Assembly (NCBI GenBank): GCA_945863875.1
Contig: CAMBBS010000024.1
Coordinates: 1-64,000 of the forward strand
DNA length: 64,000 nt
Reading direction: 5' to 3'
Source: Desulfopila aestuarii DSM 18488
Lineage (GTDB): Bacteria; Desulfobacterota; Desulfobulbia; Desulfobulbales; Desulfocapsaceae
How positions within the stretch are numbered: the stretch's first letter is position 1; every line of letters starts with the position of its first letter. Made by a program: the position numbers and the translations under genes. Shown here piece after piece: positions 48,161 to 57,898 of this stretch. A model generated the notes under the pieces. It saw only the letters and a list, made by a program, of their open reading frames with translations, did not search any database and had not been told where the DNA came from.

Positions 48161-49597
48161 TCAGCGCAGTGCATCCTTGTGAAAAGAAAGATCCGGCTGT
48201 ATCGGATAATTCCCATCAAAACAGGCCAGACAAAAATTCTTTTTCGCCATCCCCGTTGCCTTGACGAGCCCTTCCAGGCTCAGGTAGTGCAGGGAGTCAA
48301 GGCCGAGATATTCGGCAATTTCCTTTATCTTCTTCTGGTTGGCGATCAGCTGGTTGACGTCGGGAAAGTCAATGCCGTAGTAGCATGCGTGCCTGGTCGG
48401 AGGACAACTGACCACCATATGGACCTCCTGCGCCCCGGCTTCCCGAAGGGCTCGTACTCTGCTCTTGCCGGTTGTGCCCCGAATAATTGAATCTTCGACG
48501 ATAATAACCCGTTTGCCTTTGAGAAACGACCGGACCGGATTGAGTTTGACCTTGACATTGAAGTCACGCATCGACTGGGTGGGCTGGATAAAGGTTCGGC
48601 CGACATAGTGGTTGCGGATCACTCCCATTTCCAGAGGGATACCCGACGCCTGCGAATAGCCGATGGCCGCATAGTTGCCAGAATCTGGAAAAGGCATAAC
48701 GAAATCGGCATCAATTTTAGCTTCCCCGGCAAGAATTTCACCCATCCTTTTTCTGGCCTGGTAGACGTTGATGCCAAAAATTTCCGAGTCGGGTCTGGCA
48801 AAATAGACCTGTTCAAAAATGCAGAAATGGCTGTCCTGTTTCGGCCATGGAAAAATGGAGGTCATGCCGCTTTCCTGAAAGATAACAATTTCACCAGGCT
48901 CGATGTCCCGCACATATTCGGCCTCGATAAGATCAAGGGCGCAGGTCTCCGAGGCGACAACCCAGCCTTTGTTGTCGCCATTGCCGCCGTTTTTCAGTTT
49001 GCCAAGGCACAACGGCCGAAAACCATCGGGATCACGGACGGCAATCATGGTCTTCTCGGTCATGAGCAACAGGGAATAGGCGCCTTTGAGCGCGGTGAAG
49101 GTGTTTCTCAGCGCAGTTTCGAGACCAAGTTGGGTGGCACGGGCCATAAGATGCAGAACCACCTCGCTGTCCATGGTCGTTTGAAAGATCGATCCCTGTT
49201 CTTCGAGGGTTGCACGTAAGGTAATGGAATTAACCAGATTGCCGTTGTGGGCAACCGCCAGGGTCGTGCCCTTGTGGGTCACCATGAGAGGTTGGGCGTT
49301 GGTGATATTCGAGGCCCCGGTGGTCGAATACCGCACATGGCCAATGGACTGATGACCGTCTAATCTCTGCAGGATTTCCTCGGTAAAAATTTCCGGAACA
49401 AGGCCCATGTTCTTGTGGATATTGACCTTGTTCCCATCAGAGGTGACAATGCCGGCGCTTTCCTGCCCTCGGTGCTGCAGGGCGTAGAGACCGAAATAGG
49501 TAAGCTTTGCTGAGTCTTGATGGTTAAATACGCCGCATACGCCACATTCGTGGGTGGGACGGCCATCGGACGATTTTTTACAATGCTGTTGTGACAT
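48161..49597 (-). CDS. purF: Amidophosphoribosyltransferase
   Basis: HECGVCGVFNHQDSAKLTYFGLYALQHRGQESAGI; VEDSIIRGTT. Confidence 0.97.
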   Translation of the reverse strand: MSQQHCKKSSDGRPTHECGVCGVFNHQDSAKLTYFGLYALQHRGQESAGIVTSDGNKVNIHKNMGLVPEIFTEEILQRLDGHQSIGHVRYSTTGASNITNAQPLMVTHKGTTLAVAHNGNLVNSITLRATLEEQGSIFQTTMDSEVVLHLMARATQLGLETALRNTFTALKGAYSLLLMTEKTMIAVRDPDGFRPLCLGKLKNGGNGDNKGWVVASETCALDLIEAEYVRDIEPGEIVIFQESGMTSIFPWPKQDSHFCIFEQVYFARPDSEIFGINVYQARKRMGEILAGEAKIDADFVMPFPDSGNYAAIGYSQASGIPLEMGVIRNHYVGRTFIQPTQSMRDFNVKVKLNPVRSFLKGKRVIIVEDSIIRGTTGKSRVRALREAGAQEVHMVVSCPPTRHACYYGIDFPDVNQLIANQKKIKEIAEYLGLDSLHYLSLEGLVKATGMAKKNFCLACFDGNYPIQPDLSFHKDALR

Positions 49598-49694
49598 CGG
49601 GAGAGAGTCCTTGGTTGTCTGAAAGTACGGCATCTTGCAAGACTGCTGCGCCGTGAAGGCGAGCTTATCCATTTCAGTTATTGCAAAAACAGGG

Positions 49695-49730
49695 AAAGGC
49701 ACAGGGAGAAAACCCCCGTGCCTTTCTTTT
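49695..49730. terminator. Hairpin terminator between purF and the upstream peptidase gene
   Basis: aaaggcacaggg agaaaac ccccgtgccttt. Confidence 0.75.
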
Positions 49731-49837
49731 GGTAACCCAAAAAAAGAAATCTATAGTATGTATTTCCTAAATTCAACAAGAAAGTTGCAGGGGCAACCGT
49801 AAAAACAGGTTCTTCGCCGGCAGTGCGGAGAAATTGC

Positions 49838-50989
49838 TTAATTCGGGGTTGTCGCCAGGGCATGGAGAAGCTCGGTCAGATTGACCAGGTCATTGAGGTC
49901 AAGCTGTTCGTCCACCGTATGCACCTTATTCATGCCGGTGGCGACGATGGCCGTCGGCAAACCATAGCCGCAAAAAATATTGGCATCGCTGCCGCCGCCG
50001 GCGACAATGTACTGTACCTTTTTTCCGTGGAGTGCCGTGGCTTTGCGCATTCTTTTAATCACCGGCGTGTCATCCGCGATGGTCAAGGCCGGATAGTCAT
50101 TGACGATCGTGAAGGTCATCGACGGTCGTTTATCCCCTGTCGCCGGGGTGCTCTGCCAATCGGCCACGGTCCTTTCGAAGGTATCGCGTATTTCCTTGGT
50201 GTAGACCGCCAGTTTTTCGGTGGAATGGCTGCGGACTTCCCCTTGCAAAAGGATCTGCTCCGGAACGATATTGGTGGCAACTCCGCCCTGGATGAGGCCG
50301 AAGTTGCAACTTGATTCTTCGTCCAGCCGGCCCATGCGCAGCCCGCTCAAGGCATCTACCGTGAGCGACAGGGCATTGATTCCGGCTTCCGGGCAGAGTC
50401 CGGCATGGGCGGCCAGGCCCTTTATTTGTATTTCAATTTTATTGGCTGCCGGTGCCCCGACAATGACATGGTCAATGCCGGAGGAGTCGAGGGCGTAGCC
50501 GTATGCTGTCTGCAGTTGTTGGTAATCAAGGTGCTTGGCGCCGAGCAGGCCTACCTCTTCGCAGGTGGTGATAACCACCTCGATCATCGGGTGCGGGCGC
50601 TTTGTCTCCTGTAAAAGGGCCAGGAGCTCAAGGATGGCGGCAATGCCGCTTTTATCGTCACCGCCGAGGATTGTTTCCCCTTTGCTGGTGAAGATATCGC
50701 CGGTTCGCTCCACCTGCACGCCATCGGCTGGGCCAACCGTGTCCATGTGACAGGAAAAAAAGAGTCCCTCCTGCTCCGGCAGGTTGCCGCTAAAGCGAAC
50801 GATGAGGTTGCCGGATTCCGAACCGGTTTGAGCGGCGGAACCGTCCTCGATAATGGCATCGGCCCCAAGGGCGGCAAATTTTTCTTTGAGGCAGGCGGCG
50901 ATTGCCCCTTCTTTTCTAGAGGGACTGCTTATTTCACACAGTTCAGTAAAGGTAGCGGCGAGGCGCTCCCGATTTATTGCAATTGTCAT
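49838..50989 (-). CDS. M20/PepT-like peptidase
   Basis: FFSCHMDTVGPADGVQVE, GDDKSGIAAILELLALL, VVITTCEEVGLLGAKHL. Confidence 0.9.
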   Translation of the reverse strand: MTIAINRERLAATFTELCEISSPSRKEGAIAACLKEKFAALGADAIIEDGSAAQTGSESGNLIVRFSGNLPEQEGLFFSCHMDTVGPADGVQVERTGDIFTSKGETILGGDDKSGIAAILELLALLQETKRPHPMIEVVITTCEEVGLLGAKHLDYQQLQTAYGYALDSSGIDHVIVGAPAANKIEIQIKGLAAHAGLCPEAGINALSLTVDALSGLRMGRLDEESSCNFGLIQGGVATNIVPEQILLQGEVRSHSTEKLAVYTKEIRDTFERTVADWQSTPATGDKRPSMTFTIVNDYPALTIADDTPVIKRMRKATALHGKKVQYIVAGGGSDANIFCGYGLPTAIVATGMNKVHTVDEQLDLNDLVNLTELLHALATTPN

Positions 50990-50998
50990 TATGAAGCC

Positions 50999-52195
50999 TC
51001 ATGGGGGTGTCGCGTCGGGATATGACTGCAGGAGAACGACGGCGTGACAGCTGATGCCCTCGTTTCTCCCGGTAAAGCCCATCTTTTCGGTGGTGGTTGC
51101 TTTGATATTCAGGAATTTTCGATCTATGTGACAGGTTCGACCAAGCAGATCGCGCATCTGGTCGAGATAGGGTGCAAGGCGGGGGGCCTGGCAGACAACG
51201 GTGATATCGGCGTTGGCGATACGAAAGCCCTGTGCATCTGCCAGGCCGATGACCTGCTCGAGCAGGCGTATGGAATAGATGCCGGCAAATTGCGCCTCGG
51301 AATCGGGGAAATGCAGGCCTATATCGCCTACGCCCAGTGCGCCGAGCAGGGCGTCACAGAGGGCATGGGTGAGCACGTCGGCGTCGGAATGTCCGGCCAG
51401 ACCATGGCTGTGCGGCACAGTGATGCCGCCAAGGACAAGTGCTCTGTCTTCGGCAAAGCGGTGGGCATCATAGCCGTGACCGATACGTAAGTCTGGCTGC
51501 AGGTGCTGCTGGAGTATCTTTTCGGCCAAGAGCAGGTCCTCCGGACGGGTTATCTTGATATTCGTTTCGGCGCCTTCGACAAGAATGACCGGAATGCCCG
51601 CCTTTTCAAGAAGGGATGCCTCATCGGTCACCTCCGCGTCGCCGTTGTGCAGAAAGGCCTGTGCAAGGAGCTCTTTGCGGACGGCCTGGGGGGTTTGCGC
51701 CTGCCAGAGCGAGGTCCGGTCGATGGTGGCGGTGATCCTGCCGGTCTCGTCGCCTCTTTTCAGGGTGTCTTTTACCGGTACGGCGGCGATGGCCGCGCCA
51801 TTTTCCAGGGCGGCAAGATAGCATCTGTCGATGACGTCGCCTCTGATCAGCGGCCTGGCGCCATCGTGGACCAGAACGATGTCCGTGTCGTCGGCAAATG
51901 TCAAAAGTGCCTTGAGTCCAGCCTGGACCGAGTCCTGGCGCCTGCTCCCTCCGGCCACGATTGCCAGGTGCGGCACATTGACGGTATAGCGGTCAAACAG
52001 GGTACTGGTCTCGGTAATCCAGTCGGCGGGCACGACAACGACAATGCGCTTGATGTGGCTGTTATTGAGAAAAGCACGCACGGTACGGACAAGAATCGGG
52101 ATCCCGGCCAGCAGGTGATACTGTTTCGGATAGTCGATCTTCATCCTGGTCCCAAAGCCGGCGGCGGGGATTATAGCGGCAGCTGAGGGTGTCAT
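50999..52195 (-). CDS. ispDF: Bifunctional IspD/IspF (MEP pathway)
   Basis: AAIIPAAGFGTRMKIDYPKQYHLLAG; C-term IGHGYDAHRFAEDRALVLGGITVPHSHGLAGHSDADVLTHALCDALLGA. Confidence 0.96.
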   Translation of the reverse strand: MTPSAAAIIPAAGFGTRMKIDYPKQYHLLAGIPILVRTVRAFLNNSHIKRIVVVVPADWITETSTLFDRYTVNVPHLAIVAGGSRRQDSVQAGLKALLTFADDTDIVLVHDGARPLIRGDVIDRCYLAALENGAAIAAVPVKDTLKRGDETGRITATIDRTSLWQAQTPQAVRKELLAQAFLHNGDAEVTDEASLLEKAGIPVILVEGAETNIKITRPEDLLLAEKILQQHLQPDLRIGHGYDAHRFAEDRALVLGGITVPHSHGLAGHSDADVLTHALCDALLGALGVGDIGLHFPDSEAQFAGIYSIRLLEQVIGLADAQGFRIANADITVVCQAPRLAPYLDQMRDLLGRTCHIDRKFLNIKATTTEKMGFTGRNEGISCHAVVLLQSYPDATPP

Positions 52196-52332
52196 AGGGC
52201 AAACAGGAGAGACGGCACAATGCACTGCGCAGTAGAGAGGAGAGACATTCGGGCCATCAGGACATCTTCGCAGGCAGTGCCGCCTTAGCGGCGTTGGCTG
52301 GTATCAATTCTATCACGATCCGTGGGAATGAA

Positions 52333-52697
52333 AAAAGGAGCGGGTTATAAGCCGAATTCTGTACCCCGATAAAGAGGCCATGATCATTTCACTGGGATGT
52401 TGATCGCTCAACACCTCTTGCAACCTACCCGGAGATCTCGGACGGGCCGCCCTCAAACATCTCCCTATTTGGTCTTGCTCTGGGTGGGGTTTGCCGTGCC
52501 TTCCATGTCACCATGGAAGCGGTGAGCTCTTACCTCGCCGTTTCACCCTTACCTGATCGTATCAGGCGGTCTGTTTTCTGTGGCACTTTCCCCCGGTCAC
52601 CCGGCGTTCGCGTTACGAACCACCCTGCCCTGTAGAGTTCGGACTTTCCTCTCCGGTCACAAGACCGGAGCGATCATGCGCCCGCTCCTTTGCAGCT
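52333..52697 (-). ncRNA. rnpB: RNase P RNA
   Basis: Minus strand: GAGGAAAGTCCGAACTC, ACAGGGCAGGGTGGTTCGTAACG, AGGGTGAAACGGCGAGGTAAGAGCTCACCG, ACAGAATTCGGCTTATAACCCGCTCC then T-run. Confidence 0.96.
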
Positions 52698-52739
52698 ACT
52701 GTAGTGGGAAACGCGTAAAAGTCAAAGTGAAAATTGCGG

Positions 52740-53474
52740 TTATTTTTCTTCCAGATTCTCTTCCAGTACGGGTGGTACATAATAATTCAAGCGTTGACAG
52801 GTCGGACAGGCAAAGATGTCTTCGCCTTTCAGGAGCATATTGAATCGCTGCGGCGGCACGGCCATGAAACATCCCTGACAGACACCATCAACCACATTGA
52901 TGACAGCCAGGCCGTTACGGTGTTGACGCAGGGTATCGTACTTACGCAAAAGAGACTTTTTTATCAGGCCGGCCTGTTCGCTGCGTTTGGCATCTTTTTT
53001 CTTTTTACTCTTGTTGATTGCCTCGATATTGGCCCGTACTTTATCGGTTTCTTCGGTAATCAGCTGCTTTTCACCTTTGAGCAGATTCTTTTCCTCTTCC
53101 ATTTGCGCGGTCAGTTTTTCGACGGATTCGATGATGACCAAGATTTTTTCTTCGTTTTCCTTGGCACTTTTCTTGGCATCTTCGATCTCCTTGAGCAGGG
53201 CCGTCTGCTCGCGACCGGTCTGTACCTGCATCATTTTCGACTGGCGTTCTCTGACGTGATCCATCTTGTCGGCCATCTCAGCCTCGAGAGTGCGGCTTTC
53301 TTTTTGTTGAGAGGCGATTTTTTCCTTTAATTCATTAATTAAAGCCTCTCTCTTCGCCAGGGCGGACATACGTTCATCAAGTCCGCTCTGCTCCGACTTG
53401 ATGGCATTGTCGATCTGATCGATTTCCAGGTCAATGGCCTGGAGGGTAACGAGTTGAATTAAGAGTTCGTTCAA
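52740..53474 (-). CDS. Coiled-coil protein with C-terminal C4 zinc ribbon (CT398/DUF164-like)
   Basis: 244 aa; long coiled coil then CQGCFMAVPPQRFN...IFACPTCQRLNYY. Confidence 0.85.
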   Translation of the reverse strand: MNELLIQLVTLQAIDLEIDQIDNAIKSEQSGLDERMSALAKREALINELKEKIASQQKESRTLEAEMADKMDHVRERQSKMMQVQTGREQTALLKEIEDAKKSAKENEEKILVIIESVEKLTAQMEEEKNLLKGEKQLITEETDKVRANIEAINKSKKKKDAKRSEQAGLIKKSLLRKYDTLRQHRNGLAVINVVDGVCQGCFMAVPPQRFNMLLKGEDIFACPTCQRLNYYVPPVLEENLEEK

Positions 53475-53502
53475 AATAGTTCTCCTATGGAATGTGTTTC
53501 TT

Positions 53503-54330
53503 CTATGGTTGGTATGTTTTATCCAGCAAAACGAAGGGGTGGTGTTCCTCTTGCGTTTGTAGAATTTTTATTTTCCAGTCTTTTTTGTCGCCAGCCTGCT
53601 GGAGCTTTTTCACCAGAAGGGTGACGGCGGGTTTTTCAGTGGCGTAGTGCGTGCCGTCGATGATGCAGAAGTTCGTTTCCGCCGCCCAGATAGCCGTACT
53701 GTGCTTTATTTCCGCGGACAGATAGACGTCTGCACCGCGCCGCAAGGCAATCGGCGCCAGCTCGGAACCGCTACCACCGCATACGGCCACGCTGGTGATC
53801 TTTGTCGGAACCGTTCCCGCCATCTGGACGCTGGGAAGATTCAGGACCAGCAAGACCCGGGCCAGGAAATCAGCAGCGGCGAGCGGAGCGGGGTAAGTGC
53901 CGATGGTTCCCAGCCCGGTGTCCGTGCCGGCTTCATCCGATGACGAGACAAGGGGAGAGAGATCTTCCAGGCCGAGCTGGAGGGCGAGATAGTGGCTGAC
54001 GCCAGCACGGGCACTGTCGAAATTGGTATGGCAGCCGATGATGGCGATATGGTTGGCAAGGGCTTTTTGCAGCAGCCTGCCGTTCGGTTCGGCAGTATTG
54101 ATCGTCTGGAGCGGTTTGAAAATGACCGGATGATGGGTAACGATGGTGTTGGCACCCAGGGCTATCGCTTCATCGACCAGTCTGTTGGTCGGGTCGAGTC
54201 CGGCAAGTACCGCCGTCACTTCCTGCTCCGGGTCACCGATCAGAAGACCTACATTGTCCCACGATTCAGCCAGGCTGAAAGGCGCCTCGATATTAAGGCT
54301 TTCGAGAATGTCCTTTACTCTTACCGTCAT
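53503..54330 (-). CDS. Nif3-like dinuclear metal center protein
   Basis: APFSLAESWDNVGLLIGDP, NTIVTHHPVIFKPLQ, IIGCHTNFDSARAGVSHYLA, GGSGSELAPIALRRGADVYLSAEIKHS. Confidence 0.93.
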   Translation of the reverse strand: MTVRVKDILESLNIEAPFSLAESWDNVGLLIGDPEQEVTAVLAGLDPTNRLVDEAIALGANTIVTHHPVIFKPLQTINTAEPNGRLLQKALANHIAIIGCHTNFDSARAGVSHYLALQLGLEDLSPLVSSSDEAGTDTGLGTIGTYPAPLAAADFLARVLLVLNLPSVQMAGTVPTKITSVAVCGGSGSELAPIALRRGADVYLSAEIKHSTAIWAAETNFCIIDGTHYATEKPAVTLLVKKLQQAGDKKDWKIKILQTQEEHHPFVLLDKTYQP

Positions 54331-54356
54331 ATGGATTGTCTATCGTGCAGCTCATA

Positions 54357-54376
54357 ATAATCTGTAAGGTACTAAA
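54357..54376 (+). repeat. Half-copy of palindromic repeat
   Basis: AATCTGTAAGGTACTAAAA, identical over 19 nt to the right arm of the copy at 45298-45360. Confidence 0.65.
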
Positions 54377-54549
54377 ACAAAAAAGGTACACCCCACTGGG
54401 GATGTACCTTTGTATTGATTTCGCCCATTCGGGCATTTTTAGCCCGAATCGAGATGTGTCTTTCAGGAGTGATGCTCTCCCCTTTTTCTATGTATACTCT
54501 TGCTTTTTTCAAGGAATCCGTTGTTTCTGCTCAGAAGCTGCTGTATTAA

Positions 54550-54625
54550 TGGTGGGCGCAGTAGGATTCGAACCTACGACCGATCGGTTATGAGCCGATG
54601 GCTCTACCAGCTGAGCTATGCGCCC
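54550..54625 (-). tRNA. tRNA-Met (CAT), CCA encoded
   Basis: Minus strand GGGCGCATAGCTCAGCTGGTAGAGCCATCGGCTCATAACCGATCGGTCGTAGGTTCGAATCCTACTGCGCCCACCA. Confidence 0.95.
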
Positions 54626-54866
54626 ATAGCTCTCTTTGAGAGATAAAACAATCTATTTAAAATGACCTGAGCGATAATGTCAATGGAAAAAATAAAGCAA
54701 CCTGGAAAACGTCTTCAAAGAAAGGGGCATGCCGCACGGTCCAACGCCTTTTCGGAACGCCCTCATCTGGTTGCCAAATGTAACAAGATAACTATTCTCT
54801 AACAATATATCGTTGTTCAAACAGATTCAGTGCCGGTGCACGTTTACAAAGAACAGGTGAAACCCT

Positions 54867-56723
54867 TTGATGTATACAAATCTTCTTCTCTTTCTCGTCG
54901 CTATTTTTCTTTTTAGTGTCGACAGCATCCCTTCCGCTCCGTTTTTGCCCGCCTGGCAGGGACTCCTTCTGTTTTTCCTGTTGCTGGCCGGATATACCAA
55001 ACTTGCCGGCAAGTTGTTTAGCCGACCGCGCGCCAGGCGCTCCGCCGGATATTTTCAGACGGAAAAACAATTGTCCCTTCTCGCCCTGGTTTTTTTCGGC
55101 GCAACGCTTTATCTCTGCGATTCGAAATACTATCTCTCTATGCTTTCCTTCGGCAACACCACTCCGGCTCTGGTCAATATGGCCGGACTTCTGCTGTTTG
55201 TCCTCTTTTTATCGATCATGTGGCGGGCCGGGAAAAAAAATTACGAGGTTATTTTCGGCAGAAAGCACAGCACAACCATTTTTATCCTGTCGAACATCAA
55301 AGCCAACCTGCCCATTGTCCTGCCCTGGGTCATTCTTTCAGCCCTCTATGATGCGGTGGCCCTGCTGCCCTTCCCTGGGCTGCAGAAAATTGTCGCTTCG
55401 GAATGGGGCGATCTGTTGTTCTTTGGTTTTTTTCTGCTCTTTGTGCTGATTTTTTTTCCGCCGCTGGTGCGCCGGCTTTGGGGCTGCGAAAAACTGCCCG
55501 AGGGCTATCTGAAAAAGCATCTGGACGGCTTCTGTGCCAAACAGGACTTCAGCGCCGATTTTTATCTCTGGCCGCTTTTCGAGGGGCAGATGCTCACCGC
55601 CGGGGTAATGGGCATCGTCCCCGGTCTTCGGTATATTCTCCTCACACCGGCCCTGATCGAGACCATGTCCCTGGTCGAACTCGAAGCGGTCATGGCCCAT
55701 GAAATAGGCCACGTGAAGAAGTACCATATGCTGTTGTATGTCATGCTGATTGCCGGCTTCAGTCTGCTCGTCGGTCTGTTGGCCGAACCGTTTATCTATC
55801 TGTTTCTTTCCCTGGATTTTCTTAACCGATTGATGGCCATGAGCGGTATCTCGGTGGAGACGGTGCTGGTTCTCGTTGGTGCCGTCCCGCTGCTGGTGTT
55901 TATGCTCCTCTATTTTCGGGTTATATTCGGTTATTTTATTCGAAACTTTGAACGGCAGGCCGACCTGTTCAGCCTCCAGTCCATCGGCAACGGGCAGGCG
56001 CTGGTCTCCGCTTTTGAGAAGATAGCGGTTCTCAGCGGCAATATTCGTGACCAGCCTAACTGGCATCACTTTGGCATAGGGGAACGTATTACCTGTCTCG
56101 AACAGGCGGAAAGGGAGCCGGAGCTGATCGAGCGGCATAACCGCAAGGTGCGCTACAGTCTTTTCGCCTATATGGCAATACTGTTGACGACCATTGTTCT
56201 CGTACGGCAGATTCCCACGGAAGCGCTGGCCCAAAGCTATCAGGAAAACTTTGCCGAAGCGGTGCTGCTGCAGAAGGCCAAGCAGGAGCCGGAACGGGCA
56301 CTGTGGCAGCGCCTTATCGGAGATCTGATGCTGACGAGAAAGATGGAAGGAAAAGCCCTGGCTGCCTATGAAAAAGCCTACAGCCTTGAGCCGGTCAACC
56401 CGGAAATTATGAACAACTTTGCCTGGCTGCTGCTGACCAGTGAGAATCTCTCGCTGCGAGACCCGATGCAGGCATTGACTCTGGCCAGGGCTGCGGCCAC
56501 CCTCGAGCCGAAAGGGCATGTACTCGATACCCTGGCTACCGCCTATTGGGCGAACGGTCTCGTAGAAGAGGCGGTGCAAACGGAAAAACAGGCAATTGCC
56601 GCCGACCCGGCCCAGAGGCGGTTTTATCTGGCGCAGATTAATAGATTTATCAACCAGACCTATGAAGAGTCGGTCAAGGAGCAGAAGGCGATGCTACAGG
56701 CAGCACAACGGGAGTTGCGGTGA
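54867..56723 (+). CDS. M48 metallopeptidase membrane protein with TPR C-terminus
   Basis: 618 aa; VMAHEIGHVKKYH; C-term WQRLIGDLMLTRKMEGKALAAYEKAYSLEPVNPEIMNNFAWLL. Confidence 0.88.
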   Translation: MMYTNLLLFLVAIFLFSVDSIPSAPFLPAWQGLLLFFLLLAGYTKLAGKLFSRPRARRSAGYFQTEKQLSLLALVFFGATLYLCDSKYYLSMLSFGNTTPALVNMAGLLLFVLFLSIMWRAGKKNYEVIFGRKHSTTIFILSNIKANLPIVLPWVILSALYDAVALLPFPGLQKIVASEWGDLLFFGFFLLFVLIFFPPLVRRLWGCEKLPEGYLKKHLDGFCAKQDFSADFYLWPLFEGQMLTAGVMGIVPGLRYILLTPALIETMSLVELEAVMAHEIGHVKKYHMLLYVMLIAGFSLLVGLLAEPFIYLFLSLDFLNRLMAMSGISVETVLVLVGAVPLLVFMLLYFRVIFGYFIRNFERQADLFSLQSIGNGQALVSAFEKIAVLSGNIRDQPNWHHFGIGERITCLEQAEREPELIERHNRKVRYSLFAYMAILLTTIVLVRQIPTEALAQSYQENFAEAVLLQKAKQEPERALWQRLIGDLMLTRKMEGKALAAYEKAYSLEPVNPEIMNNFAWLLLTSENLSLRDPMQALTLARAAATLEPKGHVLDTLATAYWANGLVEEAVQTEKQAIAADPAQRRFYLAQINRFINQTYEESVKEQKAMLQAAQRELR

Positions 56724-57598
56724 TGATGTCTTCACGGCCGCATCCACCCCTCTTGGGGGCACATGAATCCGTTGCCGGCGGGCTGCATCTCGCTTTCGCC
56801 CGAATCGAAAGCGTTGGTGGCGAAGCGCTGCAGATATTTACCCGAAACCAGCGCCAGTGGAATCCGGCGGAACTGGCGGCGGAAGAGATTGAGCTCTTTA
56901 AAAGAGCCCATGAAAAAAGCGGTGGCATGCCCGTCGCTTCCCATGCGTCGTATCTGGTAAACCTGGCCACCGGTAAAAAGGAGCTGCTGGACAAATCGGT
57001 ACACAACCTTGCCCAGGAACTGACCCGCTGCGCGCAGCTTGGCGTGCCGTATGTTGTCCTGCATCCCGGCTCCCATGGCGGTGACGGCGTAGAGCTTGGT
57101 CTGAAGAGATTTACCGAAGGACTGGACAGAACATTCAAACAAAGCGGTGTTACCACGGTACAGGTCCTGGTGGAAACCACTGCCGGGCAGGGTACCGGTC
57201 TTGGCAGCAGCTTTGCCGAGCTTGCCTATATCCTGGAGCACTCAAAATTTCCGGAATTGCTCGGGGTCTGTGTCGATACCTGTCATGCTTTCTCCGCAGG
57301 ATACGAACTGCGGACGGAGGCCGGCTATAAGGAGACAATTGATGACCTCAAGAGTACGGTCGGTCTCGACAAGATCCGTTTTTTTCACCTCAATGATTCA
57401 AAAAAAGAGCTGGGCAGCAGGGTCGACCGCCATGAACATATCGGTAAAGGTGCCATCGGCCTATCGGGTTTTAAGAACCTGCTGAACGATAGCCGTTTTG
57501 CCGGACTGCCGATGACTCTTGAGACCCCGAAAAGTGACAGCCTCGCCGAGGACCGTGAAAACCTGCATGTCCTCCGTTTGCTTCTAATCGAGCGCTGA
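56720..57598 (+). CDS. nfo: Endonuclease IV
   Basis: LLGAHESVAGGLHLAF, VLHPGSHGG, LVETTAGQGTGLGSSF, CVDTCHAFSAGY, HLNDSKKELGSRVDRHEHIGKGAIG. Confidence 0.95.
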   Translation: MMMSSRPHPPLLGAHESVAGGLHLAFARIESVGGEALQIFTRNQRQWNPAELAAEEIELFKRAHEKSGGMPVASHASYLVNLATGKKELLDKSVHNLAQELTRCAQLGVPYVVLHPGSHGGDGVELGLKRFTEGLDRTFKQSGVTTVQVLVETTAGQGTGLGSSFAELAYILEHSKFPELLGVCVDTCHAFSAGYELRTEAGYKETIDDLKSTVGLDKIRFFHLNDSKKELGSRVDRHEHIGKGAIGLSGFKNLLNDSRFAGLPMTLETPKSDSLAEDRENLHVLRLLLIER

Positions 57599-57898
57599 GT
57601 TCATTTCTGCTTCTCGCAATCTTCTTGCAAAATAATTATCTTCGAGGGACAATGCAGACAAGTAGACGTTTTTTGTCTGAAAAAAAGACCTCGTAAATGC
57701 ACGCTGAAAATAGGTAAAATTAATCGACACATTCAAGTTCTCATTAAATCAAAATGTATCGCATTACTGCAAAAATGACGAAATTAACCTATTTTCTTGA
57801 CTTTGATTGTCCAGTTATCATGTCATATGATGCATAATCAAATAGTTACGATCAGTCAGATGTTCGGTTTTAACGAGGTCTGGAAAAGGTAATTTTAA

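Noticed and set aside
50999-52195. IspD-IspF fusion as a novelty
   Set aside because: Bifunctional IspDF is a known arrangement in several proteobacterial groups.
54385-54416. Hairpin aaaggtacaccccactggggatgtaccttt near the tRNA as a novel element
   Set aside because: Most simply an intrinsic terminator downstream of the minus-strand tRNA gene; not evidence of a new system.
55338-56579. 413-aa minus-strand ORF opposite the M48 peptidase
   Set aside because: Antisense artefact; the plus frame has the HEIGH metalloprotease motif and TPRs.
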